Source of the DNA: SAR202 cluster bacterium
GTDB lineage: Bacteria > Chloroflexota > Dehalococcoidia > Lucifugimonadales > UBA2962
Direction: 5' to 3'
DNA length: 64,000 nucleotides
Assembly (NCBI GenBank): GCA_022447925.1
Contig: JAKUTS010000008.1
Coordinates: 1 to 64,000 of the forward strand
A program made the translations under genes and the position numbers. Of this stretch, positions 1 through 8,856 are shown in pieces; the stretch's first letter is position 1; the number at the start of each line of letters is the position of its first letter. The notes under the pieces are model-generated. The model made no database searches. It had not been told where the DNA came from and worked only from the letters and a program-made list of their open reading frames with translations.

Positions 1-1373
1 TGTCTCCGGCTAGCTGCAGCTGCAATTCCATCGATAGGAGCAACTGACGCACATGGAAAATCTGAGCCAGCAGCGATTGTTGCTCCGGCACTCACCATAT
101 CTGCCATTGGTTGTGCAGGTGCATTAATACCGTAATTTTTTACTCCTTCTTCGAAAACATCACCTATGTTGTAAAGGAAAGCTGACTGGTGGCTTATAAT
201 GATCGGCAAGTCAGCTGCTCTTTGAATCAACTCTTGGGTTGGGAACATAAAATGATCGAGCCTAAGTCTCAACTTGTCGGCATCAGGAACTTCATTTATT
301 GCACGTTCAAATGCATTTATTGCCTGTTCAATAGATCGATTTCCAATGCAATGAATTGCAACTTGCAATCCCTTGCTAGTAGCATCTAGCACCAATTTAT
401 CCACTTCATTTTGCTCATAATATATTTCACCTTCAGGTGAGACGCTGCCATCATGATGACATTTAAAAAAACCAAATTCGGGAAATACAGGGTCCATAAA
501 AATCTTCATTGACCCGCCTCTTAATCGATCAGAAACATTATCATTGTCATATTCACCTGCGGCCATCTTGTCAGGAATTCCAAAGAAAGTTTCTCCACCA
601 CGCAACTGACGTACACAAATCGGTAATTTTCCTTGACTATCTGCCAATCTGTACAACTCTGCACTTTCTGGCATTGTTTGAGCATCCCCAATACTTGTCA
701 CTCCATGCGATAGGTGCATTAGAGCATTCTGTCTAACTAAATCACCAACCACTTCTTCTCCATGAAAATCAATCATAGATCGCATTGTTATTTTATGGAT
801 TGAATCCATCGCTCTTTCATGTAGATATCCGGTTGGTTCACCTTTTCTGTTTTTAACTATGGTGCCTTTGTATGGGTCAGGCGAGCTTTTTGTAATGCCA
901 GCAATAGCCATTGCATCGCTATTAGCGTATAGGGCATGATATGAAGCATCCATAATACATACTGGGTTATCCGGAGCAGCCTCATCTAACTCCCAGCATG
1001 TAAGCGGTTCAGCTTCTTTTAAAACACGTGTGTCATATGACTGTCCCCAAATCCATTTTCCTTTTGGAGTGGCAGATGCAGTTGCACTGATCGCGTCTAA
1101 AACGGCTTTTTTATCTCTAAGAGGTGGTGTGCGGGAATCAACAGAGACAGGCTCGAAAACAGTCATCGAAAAGTGGTTATGTGGATCAATAAATCCTGGT
1201 GTGACGGTTCTGCCTCTAAGATGTACGACTTTCGTTTGATCATTAGCCATGTTAACAATTTGATTATTATTACCTATAGCTGTGATTTTGTTGTTCTCAA
1301 TGGCCATTGCTTGAGCTCGAGATCGCTTGCCGTCCATAGTGAGAATGTTACCGCCCAACATTATTAGTTCCAT
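1..1373 (-). CDS. YtcJ-like metal-dependent amidohydrolase (amidohydrolase family 3), 3' end outside window
   Basis: The minus-strand frame is open from ATG at 1373 to the left edge, giving at least 457 codons; the C-terminus is missing. The N-terminus has the composite beta-sandwich start of amidohydrolases (LGGNILTMDGKRSRAQAMAI), followed by the metal-binding motif PGFIDPHNHF near residue 60. Later come an IHCIGNRSIEQA segment, corresponding to the family His motif, and AAGSDFP near the cut end, carrying the expected catalytic Asp. These are hallmarks of the Amidohydro_3/YtcJ family, which hydrolyses amide, N-formyl or cyclic amide bonds; the substrate cannot be read from sequence. No signal peptide is visible, so it is probably cytoplasmic. 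It is transcribed away from the DsbA-like gene at 1486 across about 110 AT-rich bases. Confidence 0.85.
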   Translation of the reverse strand, partial: MELIMLGGNILTMDGKRSRAQAMAIENNKITAIGNNNQIVNMANDQTKVVHLRGRTVTPGFIDPHNHFSMTVFEPVSVDSRTPPLRDKKAVLDAISATASATPKGKWIWGQSYDTRVLKEAEPLTCWELDEAAPDNPVCIMDASYHALYANSDAMAIAGITKSSPDPYKGTIVKNRKGEPTGYLHERAMDSIHKITMRSMIDFHGEEVVGDLVRQNALMHLSHGVTSIGDAQTMPESAELYRLADSQGKLPICVRQLRGGETFFGIPDKMAAGEYDNDNVSDRLRGGSMKIFMDPVFPEFGFFKCHHDGSVSPEGEIYYEQNEVDKLVLDATSKGLQVAIHCIGNRSIEQAINAFERAINEVPDADKLRLRLDHFMFPTQELIQRAADLPIIISHQSAFLYNIGDVFEEGVKNYGINAPAQPMADMVSAGATIAAGSDFPCASVAPIDGIAAAASRR

Positions 1374-1485
1374 AATTATTACCTTTTTGCTGTTGTATAA
1401 GTCAGATTTAATTTAAGCTATATGTAGTTTTAATAAGATAAATCAAAACATCGGAGTTCAGAAAATTTTAATCCAGAGATTTTTA

Positions 1486-2160
1486 TTGTCAAGAAGAGTT
1501 TTTTATGTATCGCTTGGAATCATAATTGGTTTTGCCTTGGCTATAGCATGTATTTGGCTAATATGGGAATTTTCCTTAGATCAAAACTACATACGGACTA
1601 ATAGTGAGAATCCGACTAAGGAATTTGATTTTGAAAAATTCGATATAACCAATCGTCCAACTCTTGGTGCTGATGCTGCTGTAGTTACTGTTGTAGAGCT
1701 GACTGACTATGAATGCCCATTTTGTAAGCGTTATAACGAGACGATTCTGCCACGCATATTATCTGAATACGGAGATAGGATTCGATACGTGGCCGTTAAC
1801 TTTCCATTAATTCATATTCATCCATCAGCTTTTAGTGCATCTGTGGCGTCTGAGTGCGCTTATCAGCAAAAATCCTTTTGGAAATACAGAAGAGAACTAT
1901 TTGCTAGTGATAATGGATTAATGTTAGAGAACTTGCTGTCCATAGCAGAACAAATTGGTTTAGATATGGTCATGTTTGAAACTTGTCTTGAATCTATTGA
2001 AACTCAAAACATTGTCGATAGAGACATATTAATTGCCGAGAGCTTGGGTGTGACTGGAACTCCGACGTTTTTTATTAACGATAAAGTTTTGGTAGGATCA
2101 AGACCCTTTGGTTCATTTAAGGTTATGATAGATCTTGAATTAGAAAGTTATGGGAATTAA
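1486..2160 (+). CDS. Membrane-anchored DsbA-family thiol:disulfide oxidoreductase
   Basis: This 224-residue protein has an N-terminal signal anchor at about residues 5-28 (VFYVSLGIIIGFALAIACIW). A thioredoxin-fold DsbA domain follows, with redox motif CPFC at residues 77-80 (preceded by TDYE) and the cis-proline loop GVTGTPTFFIND near residue 195. Such proteins oxidise or isomerise disulfides in exported proteins, so the catalytic domain should face outside the cytoplasmic membrane. The start is TTG, with a weak purine stretch (CAGAGA) upstream and no better in-frame ATG before the membrane segment. The partner quinone oxidoreductase (DsbB or VKOR type) is not in the window. The family call is firm; the substrate is unknown. 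Confidence 0.88.
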   Translation: MSRRVFYVSLGIIIGFALAIACIWLIWEFSLDQNYIRTNSENPTKEFDFEKFDITNRPTLGADAAVVTVVELTDYECPFCKRYNETILPRILSEYGDRIRYVAVNFPLIHIHPSAFSASVASECAYQQKSFWKYRRELFASDNGLMLENLLSIAEQIGLDMVMFETCLESIETQNIVDRDILIAESLGVTGTPTFFINDKVLVGSRPFGSFKVMIDLELESYGN

Positions 2161-2260
2161 AACTCGCAGTGATAAACTGAGGTCCGAGTCATATCACCAA
2201 GGATAATTAAATGTACACAGTTAATTTGTTTGGAAAAATAAACTGGCTGAGTGAAGGCCT

Positions 2261-3631
2261 ATGAAGAAAAAAGATATAGTTCGGATTGCTAAAAATTCAG
2301 GCGTTAATCTGATTTATTTCATATATTGCGATAATGCGAATCTTATAAGAGGAAAAGCTACTCACATAGATCACCTTAATCGTCGTATTGACTCTGGTAT
2401 AGGCCTAACAGTAGGGCAACAGGCAGCATACGATATGGATTTAGTTGCCGATATAGAAGGGATGGGTACCGCTGGTGAAGCTAGAATCCTACCTGACATT
2501 GATTCCATAGACAGCTTTGTGCCTCTACCGTGGTCGCCAAAAAGAGCTATGTTGATTGGTGACCTGGTAAGGTTAGATATGACCCCATGGGCATGCCCTA
2601 GGATATTCTTAAAAAATCAGATATCCAAAGCATCAGATCTTGGTTTAGAAATAATGACAGGCTTAGAACCTGAATGGTACGTTGGGAAGTATGATCCAGA
2701 ATCAGACTACTATAAACCTATAGAAAACAGTCAATCTTTTCATAGTACGGGCTTTACGCCTTATATTGATTTCATAGATGATTTAATAGACACGTTAGCA
2801 GTTTTAGATATGAAAGTTGAAACTTATTATCCTGAATCTGGGCCAGGGCATATCGAGGTTACTGTACGCCCGGAGAAGGCTCTCAAAGCGGCGGATAATC
2901 ACATTTTTTATAGAGAAGCAGTTCGAAATATAGGATTTAAACATGATTTAGCACCTACGTTTATGCCTAAACCATTTTTAGATCAGGCGGGTGCAGGTGG
3001 GCACATACATATTAGCGCTTGGGACAAACAACATAAAAACAATCTTTTTTACACTGAGGGAGATGATTATGCCTTGTCAACTCTGGGGCAGCATTTTTTG
3101 GCGGGTGTAATGGATCACCTCCCAGGCTTAATGGCTATCTTGGCGCCTAGTTATAATAGTTATCGTAGGTTTCATAAAGGGTCTTGGAGTGGTGGAGAGT
3201 ATCTTAGCTATGGAACTGATAACAGAGAGTCTGCAGTCAGGATACCCTCTCGGTATTTAGGTAATGAGATGGGTAGTGTGAATATCGAAGTTAAGCCTGC
3301 AGATAATAGTGCTAATCCATATTTAGCTATCGGCTCTATAATAGCAGCTGGAATTGATGGAATTTCCAGAGAGTTAATACCTAATACAGGTCAATTTTTA
3401 GATTGCGATCCTACTCTTTTATCTGAATCTGAGTTAAGGGCAAGAGGCATACTTCATCTGCCTTCATCTCTATCTGAAGCTAATGAAGCTCTTGAAAGAG
3501 ACGAAGTATTAAATGAAGCAATGGGAGATTTTATGGCGACAGCGTATCTTACACTACGCAAAGCTGAAGAGGCACATTTTGCTGCACGCTCATTAGACTT
3601 CGAGTTAAAACGTCACTACAACAAATATTAA
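2261..3631 (+). CDS. Glutamine-synthetase-like gamma-glutamyl ligase (GS catalytic fold, possibly GlnT/FluG type)
   Basis: A 456-residue protein with both GS domains. The N-terminal beta-grasp contains CDNANLIRGKATHID (about residues 23-37). The catalytic domain has metal ligands in GLEPEWYV and GPGHIEVTV, the ATP/glutamate motif GAGGHIHIS, a substrate Arg in NRESAVRIP and the closing motif NSANPYLAIGS. The usual EFR before the last motif reads EVK, an Arg-to-Lys change seen in some GS relatives that ligate glutamate to amines rather than ammonia. ATG is preceded by AAGG at good spacing. The next two genes, a gamma-glutamyltransferase and a FluG-like amidohydrolase, lie on the other strand, which suggests a role in gamma-glutamyl compound metabolism rather than bulk nitrogen assimilation. 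The fold is certain; the amine substrate is not. Confidence 0.8.
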   Translation: MKKKDIVRIAKNSGVNLIYFIYCDNANLIRGKATHIDHLNRRIDSGIGLTVGQQAAYDMDLVADIEGMGTAGEARILPDIDSIDSFVPLPWSPKRAMLIGDLVRLDMTPWACPRIFLKNQISKASDLGLEIMTGLEPEWYVGKYDPESDYYKPIENSQSFHSTGFTPYIDFIDDLIDTLAVLDMKVETYYPESGPGHIEVTVRPEKALKAADNHIFYREAVRNIGFKHDLAPTFMPKPFLDQAGAGGHIHISAWDKQHKNNLFYTEGDDYALSTLGQHFLAGVMDHLPGLMAILAPSYNSYRRFHKGSWSGGEYLSYGTDNRESAVRIPSRYLGNEMGSVNIEVKPADNSANPYLAIGSIIAAGIDGISRELIPNTGQFLDCDPTLLSESELRARGILHLPSSLSEANEALERDEVLNEAMGDFMATAYLTLRKAEEAHFAARSLDFELKRHYNKY

Positions 3632-3643
3632 GTCTTTGAATTG

Positions 3644-5254
3644 TTACTCTGCGACAGCGACTCCGTCTCTTCTAGGGTCTGCTCCTCCGTGAACTTCTCC
3701 ATTATCAGAAATAGTTATTGCATGTACCCCGCCAAACAGGAAGGTAACATCATCCTCTTTGGTAATAGAATAACCCAGTTTAGCTAAACCTGAGGACACA
3801 TCGTCGGAGATTCTTCCTTCCATTACCAAGTCGTCACCATGATAATGGAATCTGGGTGCGTTTATAGCTGATTGCACATCCATGTTATGGACTAGCACAT
3901 TTAATGCTACTTGCATTACAGCAGTTATTATCCTCGGACCGGCTGCAGATCCAATTACCAGAATTGGCTTATTATCTTTCATGAATATTGTTGGAGCCAT
4001 AGCACTTCTAGGACGTTTGCCGGGTTTAATTGAGTTGAGCTGATTAGGAATTGGATCAAAATCACCCATAGTGTTATTAAGGAATACACCGGTGTCTGGC
4101 ACAACGACACCACATCCAAAAAACGCCTCTAAGGATTCAGTACAAGAAACACTGTTTCCATGTTTGTCCACTACTGAAAAATGAGATGTTTGACTTCCGT
4201 CGCCACCACTGGATCTTAGGCTTAAACCAATTTGTTCCTGCATTGAGTTAATAAATTGATCTGAGGTGAATTTCATAGAATCAATCGGTTCATAATCGGG
4301 GTCTGCTATTAGATCACGTGCAACATATACATGTTTTAAAACTCGAGACATTTTATCTATGGTCTCTACAGTATTGTGACCCGATCCAGCGAGATCCATA
4401 TCTTGGAATAACGTAAGTAATTGATACAAGGCAATTCCACCTGAACTCGGCGGCGCACATGTGACGTAACTGTATTGATTGAAACTACCAGTTATTGGGG
4501 TGCGCAAAATAGGTTTATATAAACTAAAATCCTTAGCTCTCATTGGACCGCCATTCGCGATCATGTGTTTTTCGGCATTTTTGGCAACAAAGCCTTCGTA
4601 AAATTCTTGTATGCCATTTTGAGACACGCGTTCGATAGTTTCTGCCATCGCTATATTTTTTTTCGTTTCACCAGTCTTGTAAGTAGATCCATCACTCTTT
4701 AACCAAATACTTGCAGCCTCTTGATTGCGCTTAAATTTAGTTGACGCTAAATCGCTGTCTGTACTCATAACCCAGTCTAAGAATGGGGTAATCTGGAATC
4801 CGTTTTTACCTAGCTCTATTGCACTTTTGGCTACCTGTGACAATTTCATGGTTCCAAATTGTTCCAGGGCCATGGACATTCCAGCAAAAGTTCCAGGAAT
4901 TGCAGCTGCTTTTTCCCCAAGATGGTTTTGTTCGTCTAAAACATTATTTTGGCTGTCTAAGTCGAACAAGTCTCCATCAGCCAATTGAGGAGCATTTTCT
5001 CTGTAATCGATCATTACGTTTTTGTTTTGGTGGGCCATGTGTATCATCATGAATCCTCCACCACCAATGCCTGAAAATGGCGTAGCCGATACGCTTAAAG
5101 CTAGTGATGTAGCCACAGCAGCATCTACAGCATTGCCACCTTCACGTAATATTGAAGCTCCAGCTTCTGAGGCATGTTTACTGCCGGAAGAAACCATTCC
5201 TCCGTTACCTCGATCATCCCTGGTTGTTATTTTTGTGTGATCGTATGTTTGCAT
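3644..5254 (-). CDS. ggt: Gamma-glutamyltransferase (Ntn hydrolase)
   Basis: This 536-residue protein has the N-terminal GGT signature (VSSGSKHASEAGASILREGG, GNAVDAAVA, SGIGGGGFM). The autoprocessing site lies around residue 360, where TSHFSVVDKHGN matches the family TTHYSVVD: the catalytic Thr that becomes the N-terminus of the small subunit is present. The glycine-rich substrate loop appears as GSAAGPRI and the C-terminus ends in HGGADPRRDG. The enzyme hydrolyses or transfers gamma-glutamyl groups. No signal peptide is visible, so it is probably cytoplasmic, unlike many periplasmic homologues. Its ATG overlaps the stop of the upstream amidohydrolase by one base (TAATG), so the two are translationally coupled. 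Confidence 0.93.
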   Translation of the reverse strand: MQTYDHTKITTRDDRGNGGMVSSGSKHASEAGASILREGGNAVDAAVATSLALSVSATPFSGIGGGGFMMIHMAHQNKNVMIDYRENAPQLADGDLFDLDSQNNVLDEQNHLGEKAAAIPGTFAGMSMALEQFGTMKLSQVAKSAIELGKNGFQITPFLDWVMSTDSDLASTKFKRNQEAASIWLKSDGSTYKTGETKKNIAMAETIERVSQNGIQEFYEGFVAKNAEKHMIANGGPMRAKDFSLYKPILRTPITGSFNQYSYVTCAPPSSGGIALYQLLTLFQDMDLAGSGHNTVETIDKMSRVLKHVYVARDLIADPDYEPIDSMKFTSDQFINSMQEQIGLSLRSSGGDGSQTSHFSVVDKHGNSVSCTESLEAFFGCGVVVPDTGVFLNNTMGDFDPIPNQLNSIKPGKRPRSAMAPTIFMKDNKPILVIGSAAGPRIITAVMQVALNVLVHNMDVQSAINAPRFHYHGDDLVMEGRISDDVSSGLAKLGYSITKEDDVTFLFGGVHAITISDNGEVHGGADPRRDGVAVAE

Positions 5255-6426
5255 TAGAATTTAAATAACCTTTTAGAATTGTTGTAGAAAATGTCTTCAC
5301 CGATCGCTTTTGCTTTCGTTTCTGAGTATATTCCTTCATCTACCAGGTTGCCGAGAGCGTGCCCAGCAGCACTTTTTGCTGTAACGCAATCATGCCATAA
5401 TGTTTCTGGTCCTCCTTCTCCTCCATCAGAGCTGTAAATAACTTTTGAGTTTGGAACAGATCTTAGAACGTCTGTAAACCTTTCAGGTGACACTGCTTTT
5501 TCTAAAAACGCAGGACCCGTACCAGCAGATAAATCAAAATATACATTTGGAAGTACGTTGGACATGTAAGTGGCTTCTTCTGTGAAAGGGAAACCACCAT
5601 GTATAAGCATTACATTACATTCCATCAATTCATCTTGGGTTAATAAGTCCCAAAGCATTAATGGTCGGCATTCCATCGCTACTATGTCGCTATCACCTAA
5701 TCCTGTATGGATCATAAAAGTGGCGTCTAGCTTAATACAATTTACTAATGACCTTCTAATAAGGAAGTCGCGTAGTTCTTTTGCTTTATACCCGTACCAA
5801 GTCGGTTCGTTTTTACGATTGTTGAAAGATGCTTCTGCATCAGATTCTGAGACCCTTTTGATATCTAGACCTGTGCGATATGCGATTATGGATTTAAATG
5901 CGATGCAACCGTGATTTTTAACTGCATCGGTCATTGCGTCATCATAGTCAGAAATCAAGTTTTCAAAAGACGTGGAATCATTCAATAAATCTTTTACCAA
6001 TGTAGTTAATCTAAAAGTTTTCTTTATAAACCCAGGGAAAGTTTTTCCAAAGTTGTCAGCGTCTTGCAAAGAAAACAAAGCTGTGTCAACTCCCATTCCC
6101 TTCAATGAAATATCGTCAATTAAATCTTTTACATATTTAGGGAAGTTATCATTACGTCTCTTTTCCCTTTCTGTTATTAACGCAGTTATATTTGGCTCAC
6201 AGCCTAGAAGTTTTGCAAGATCATTTATTCTTTTGTTAAGTGCCCCAGTGGTTAAAGCAAGCTCTGCAACCCGAGTTTCTCTTTCTTTTTCACTCATGTA
6301 ACTTGGAGATGGACCAATCATTGCATATTGGCTTGTCATCATATCTTCAGTCAGAGGCCCGTCGTCGTAAGCGAAGCAATGTGCATCAAATACAGGTGTG
6401 TTTTTAAGATCTATAAATGTTTTCAT
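5254..6426 (-). CDS. Amidohydrolase_2-family TIM-barrel metal hydrolase, FluG-like
   Basis: About 390 residues from the chosen ATG at 6426, which has GGAG about eight bases upstream. A longer reading from 6495 adds a hydrophobic stretch without a good ribosome site. Family features are PVFDAHCFAYDD at the N-terminus (degenerate HxH metal motif), MIHTGLGDSD and LIHGGFPFTEE in mid-barrel, NVYFDLSAG, and SSDGGEGGPET carrying the catalytic Asp. C-terminal FYNNSKRLFKF matches the last helix of the family. In fungal FluG and its bacterial relatives this domain is fused to a GS domain; here it is a separate gene coupled to ggt and close to a GS-like gene. It may cleave or isomerise a gamma-glutamyl compound, which is inference. 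The first metal motif reads D-A-H-C rather than HxH. Confidence 0.78.
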   Translation of the reverse strand: MKTFIDLKNTPVFDAHCFAYDDGPLTEDMMTSQYAMIGPSPSYMSEKERETRVAELALTTGALNKRINDLAKLLGCEPNITALITEREKRRNDNFPKYVKDLIDDISLKGMGVDTALFSLQDADNFGKTFPGFIKKTFRLTTLVKDLLNDSTSFENLISDYDDAMTDAVKNHGCIAFKSIIAYRTGLDIKRVSESDAEASFNNRKNEPTWYGYKAKELRDFLIRRSLVNCIKLDATFMIHTGLGDSDIVAMECRPLMLWDLLTQDELMECNVMLIHGGFPFTEEATYMSNVLPNVYFDLSAGTGPAFLEKAVSPERFTDVLRSVPNSKVIYSSDGGEGGPETLWHDCVTAKSAAGHALGNLVDEGIYSETKAKAIGEDIFYNNSKRLFKF

Positions 6427-6503
6427 TAAATGACTCCAGAAAATTGTGATTGTTACGTTAATATCCAAAACAGTTAATTTCAATATGTAAAACAAACTTT
6501 AAG

Positions 6504-6531
6504 TTGACACAATCAATCAGCTAATTAAAAT
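6504..6531 (+). promoter_or_regulatory. Candidate sigma-70-type promoter for the VOC gene pair
   Basis: A perfect TTGACA at 6504-6509 is followed after 16 bases by TAAAAT at 6526-6531, five of six matches to TATAAT. Transcription would begin near 6539 and leave a leader of about 55 bases before the VOC gene ATG at 6594. This is based on sequence match only. Confidence 0.5.
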
Positions 6532-6593
6532 GACGATGAATAAAGTATTAAAAAAGACTTTATAGAACAAAAAAACTTAAATAGGGGCATGTC

Positions 6594-7079
6594 ATGAGAG
6601 TAACAATGAACCATACTGGATTTGTAGTAAAAGACTTAGAACGCTCACGTAAATTCTATATTGATGGTTTGGGATTAGAAGAGCTAAAGTTATTTGATGT
6701 TCAAAGTGATGAATTAGGCCAGATAGTTGGTTATAAAAATGCACGTATATATGCGTCCTATCTAGTGGCTGCCGATGGTCATGCTTTGGAGATAATAGAG
6801 TACAAGGAACCTGTGACACAAGTTTCGGATGACAGTGTTCAATATGAACGTGCAAGGACAGGTGGGGCTCACTTAGCATTTTTCGTCGAAGATTGCCATG
6901 AAATGTGGGAACGATTGTGTTCTATGGGTGGCAAGCCCTTAAACCCTCCTGTGGAGGTTTTGCCGGGCATGTGGGAGTGTTATATGCAGGATCCAGATGG
7001 TAACTGGATTGAAATTACATCTGATGAAAAACACAACAAACAGCAATTTATTGTTAGACAAAATGTAACAATGCCGTAG
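6594..7079 (+). CDS. VOC (glyoxalase/dioxygenase-fold) protein, copy 1
   Basis: A 161-residue protein with two beta-alpha-beta-beta-beta modules typical of the vicinal oxygen chelate fold. The first begins MNHTGFVVKDLERSRKFYIDGLGLE and includes ALEIIEY; the second begins GAHLAFFVED and ends DPDGNWIEIT. His and Glu in these motifs are the usual metal ligands. The start ATG has AGGGG about six bases upstream. Such proteins act as lyases, isomerases, epimerases or ring-cleaving dioxygenases; nothing here picks one. It is followed after about 50 bases by a paralogue of the same length, so the two may form a heterodimer or act on related substrates. Confidence 0.88.
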   Translation: MRVTMNHTGFVVKDLERSRKFYIDGLGLEELKLFDVQSDELGQIVGYKNARIYASYLVAADGHALEIIEYKEPVTQVSDDSVQYERARTGGAHLAFFVEDCHEMWERLCSMGGKPLNPPVEVLPGMWECYMQDPDGNWIEITSDEKHNKQQFIVRQNVTMP

Positions 7080-7127
7080 AATTTACAAACATATTTTAAT
7101 TGTGAATTGGTTTTAGGAGGATTTATT

Positions 7128-7613
7128 ATGGCCCGATCTATGTATCATACCGGATTTGTTGTGGAGGATATGGACCGTGCAGTGAAGTTCTACACGGAAG
7201 GCGTAGGCTTGGAGATTGACGCTGACATGGACTTGTCAGGCTATGGCTTGGAGCAAGTTGTTGGTTACGATAATGCTCAAATTCGAGCAGTCATGCTTAA
7301 AACGCATGACGGGCAGATATTAGAACTTTTACAGTATATTGAGCCAAAAGGACAACCTAGAGAGCAGTCTCAACAATTTCACCGTAATTTGATCGGAGCC
7401 GCACATCTAGGATTTATGGTGGATGATGCTGAAGAGTCATTTAATAAATGTATTGAGTTGGGAGGCCAGCAGTTAAATCCTGTAGTTAAAGTCCTAGATG
7501 GTCTCAAAGCTTGTTACCTGCAGGACCCAGATGGTAATTGGATTGAGCTGGTTGAGGACAGTGTTCATAAGGCAAACCCGTTTACCATAATGCAAAACAG
7601 GACACGACCTTAG
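7128..7613 (+). CDS. VOC (glyoxalase/dioxygenase-fold) protein, copy 2
   Basis: This is a 161-residue paralogue of the preceding gene with the same motif order: YHTGFVVEDMDRAVKFY, ILELLQYIEP, GAAHLGFMVDD and DPDGNWIELV. The start is placed at ATG 7128 because a perfect AGGAGG lies at 7115-7120; an in-frame TTG further upstream would read through that ribosome site. Both copies end in the same pattern (nQNxTxP), which supports tandem duplication. Metal-ligand His and Glu are conserved. It lies 12 bases from the convergent phosphotriesterase-like gene. The substrate is unknown. Confidence 0.9.
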   Translation: MARSMYHTGFVVEDMDRAVKFYTEGVGLEIDADMDLSGYGLEQVVGYDNAQIRAVMLKTHDGQILELLQYIEPKGQPREQSQQFHRNLIGAAHLGFMVDDAEESFNKCIELGGQQLNPVVKVLDGLKACYLQDPDGNWIELVEDSVHKANPFTIMQNRTRP

Positions 7614-7625
7614 GGCAGGGGACGT

Positions 7626-8684
7626 TTATTTAAAGGTTAATATTCTTTTCGGATTTTCTATTAATATATTGTCAATATTTTCGTTAGAAAATCCTCTTTT
7701 TCGCATTCTTGGTACTATGCTTTCAAGTATGTGTGCGTAACCTTTGCCACCATGTGAAGTAATGTGTGATTTAAAACATACGTCTTGAGCGATTACGATT
7801 TGGCTTTCAAATCCCCATTCAATTAGTTGTTCTATTCTCTGCATTCTTTGTACATCAGTCGGTATGAATATTGGCTGGTCTGCTACAGCGCCCCAAACTG
7901 TATCTTCGTTACCAAATGTGTCGTATTCAAGATAAGCACCTGTTTCAGCTACCTGTTTGATGATATCCATATTAGGGAATGTATCCAGATGCCCCATAAT
8001 TATTCGAGAGGGATCTGCTCCAGCCTCTATTAGATCGTTTAAATGATGCATGAGTGAGTCCGGGTGAAATCCTGGATGTATCAGGATAGCTGCTCCTGTT
8101 TCAACTGATGCATTAGCTGATGCTCTGAGAATTTTTCTTGAGGTTTCATTGGTAGGCCAGAAGTTGCCGACTTCACCAATGATGCCTGATTTAATACCAG
8201 TGTCTTTAACTCCAACTGTAATATCACCAATTATTTGATCTGTAATTTGTTGTTCAGACCTTTCGTCCATATCATCAGGATAAGAGACGGGGACATAGTG
8301 TGAAGCGCCCATTATGATGTTTAGGCCTGTTGCACGAGACATTCTGGAAAGTGCCAAAGGATCTCGGCCTATGCCAATTGAAGTGGTATCTACAAAAGAA
8401 TTACCTCCTGCAAGATAGTATTTGTATATCTCTTCTGTTTGATGCTTTTCATCTATTAGAAGTTGTATGTCTTTATTGTGAGACCAACGTTTCCCTATGT
8501 TACCGCGAATATCCATGGTAAACGGTTTATCAACATACCAGCGTTCAGTTGCCTCTTCAGGCATTACAAAATAGCAAGAAAGATCAATCAGGGCGTGTTC
8601 ATGAGTTAAAGTTATACCTAGTTCATCCGGTTCAATTAATCCAAGTACAGTTTGTATCTTGCCGGACATTTCTGTTGATGCCAT
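7626..8684 (-). CDS. Phosphotriesterase-family (PHP-like) metal hydrolase, probable lactonase or esterase
   Basis: A 352-residue TIM-barrel protein. Binuclear metal motifs are in order: TLTHEHALID (HxH) near residue 25, GIIGEVG near 170 where a Glu stands at the bridging position as in E. coli PHP rather than carboxylated Lys, LIHPGF near 200, MGHLD near 230, and IAQDVCFKSH near 300 with the catalytic Asp. The C-terminus NIDNILIENPKRIL is the normal PTE-family end. Family members hydrolyse lactones or phosphotriesters; the Glu bridge favours the PHP-like branch, for which lactone or ester substrates are more plausible. The product is cytoplasmic by lack of a signal peptide. It lies downstream of a small acidic protein gene on the same strand. 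Confidence 0.87.
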   Translation of the reverse strand: MASTEMSGKIQTVLGLIEPDELGITLTHEHALIDLSCYFVMPEEATERWYVDKPFTMDIRGNIGKRWSHNKDIQLLIDEKHQTEEIYKYYLAGGNSFVDTTSIGIGRDPLALSRMSRATGLNIIMGASHYVPVSYPDDMDERSEQQITDQIIGDITVGVKDTGIKSGIIGEVGNFWPTNETSRKILRASANASVETGAAILIHPGFHPDSLMHHLNDLIEAGADPSRIIMGHLDTFPNMDIIKQVAETGAYLEYDTFGNEDTVWGAVADQPIFIPTDVQRMQRIEQLIEWGFESQIVIAQDVCFKSHITSHGGKGYAHILESIVPRMRKRGFSNENIDNILIENPKRILTFK

Positions 8685-8802
8685 CTTATATCCTCCAATA
8701 AATAGATGAATTTAAATCTAATTTTTATAGATGTGTTTTCAAGCCAAAAATCTATTTAGGGAAGGATTCTAACATGCTTAGTGGAGAACGTCTGTAACCT
8801 AA

Positions 8803-8845
8803 GCCAAGTTCAGTTGTGACTTGGCGCCTGTTGAACTCAGCCAAG
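8803..8845. other. Nested inverted repeats with two alternative hairpins
   Basis: GCCAAG occurs at 8803-8808 and again at 8840-8845, and its complement CTTGGC lies between them at 8820-8825, so the middle copy can pair with either flank. In addition AGTTCA at 8807-8812 pairs with TGAACT at 8832-8837. The element sits between the 3' end of the acidic-protein gene and the phosphotriesterase-like gene, both on the minus strand, and could act as an attenuator or RNA-stability element. There is no T-run. Confidence 0.4.
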
Positions 8846-8856
8846 GAGTGTAAGTA

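Noticed and set aside
3644-5254. Gamma-glutamyltransferase without catalytic Thr
   Set aside because: At first the TTHYS motif seemed lost, but TSHFS aligns with it and keeps the catalytic Thr; only the second Thr is Ser.
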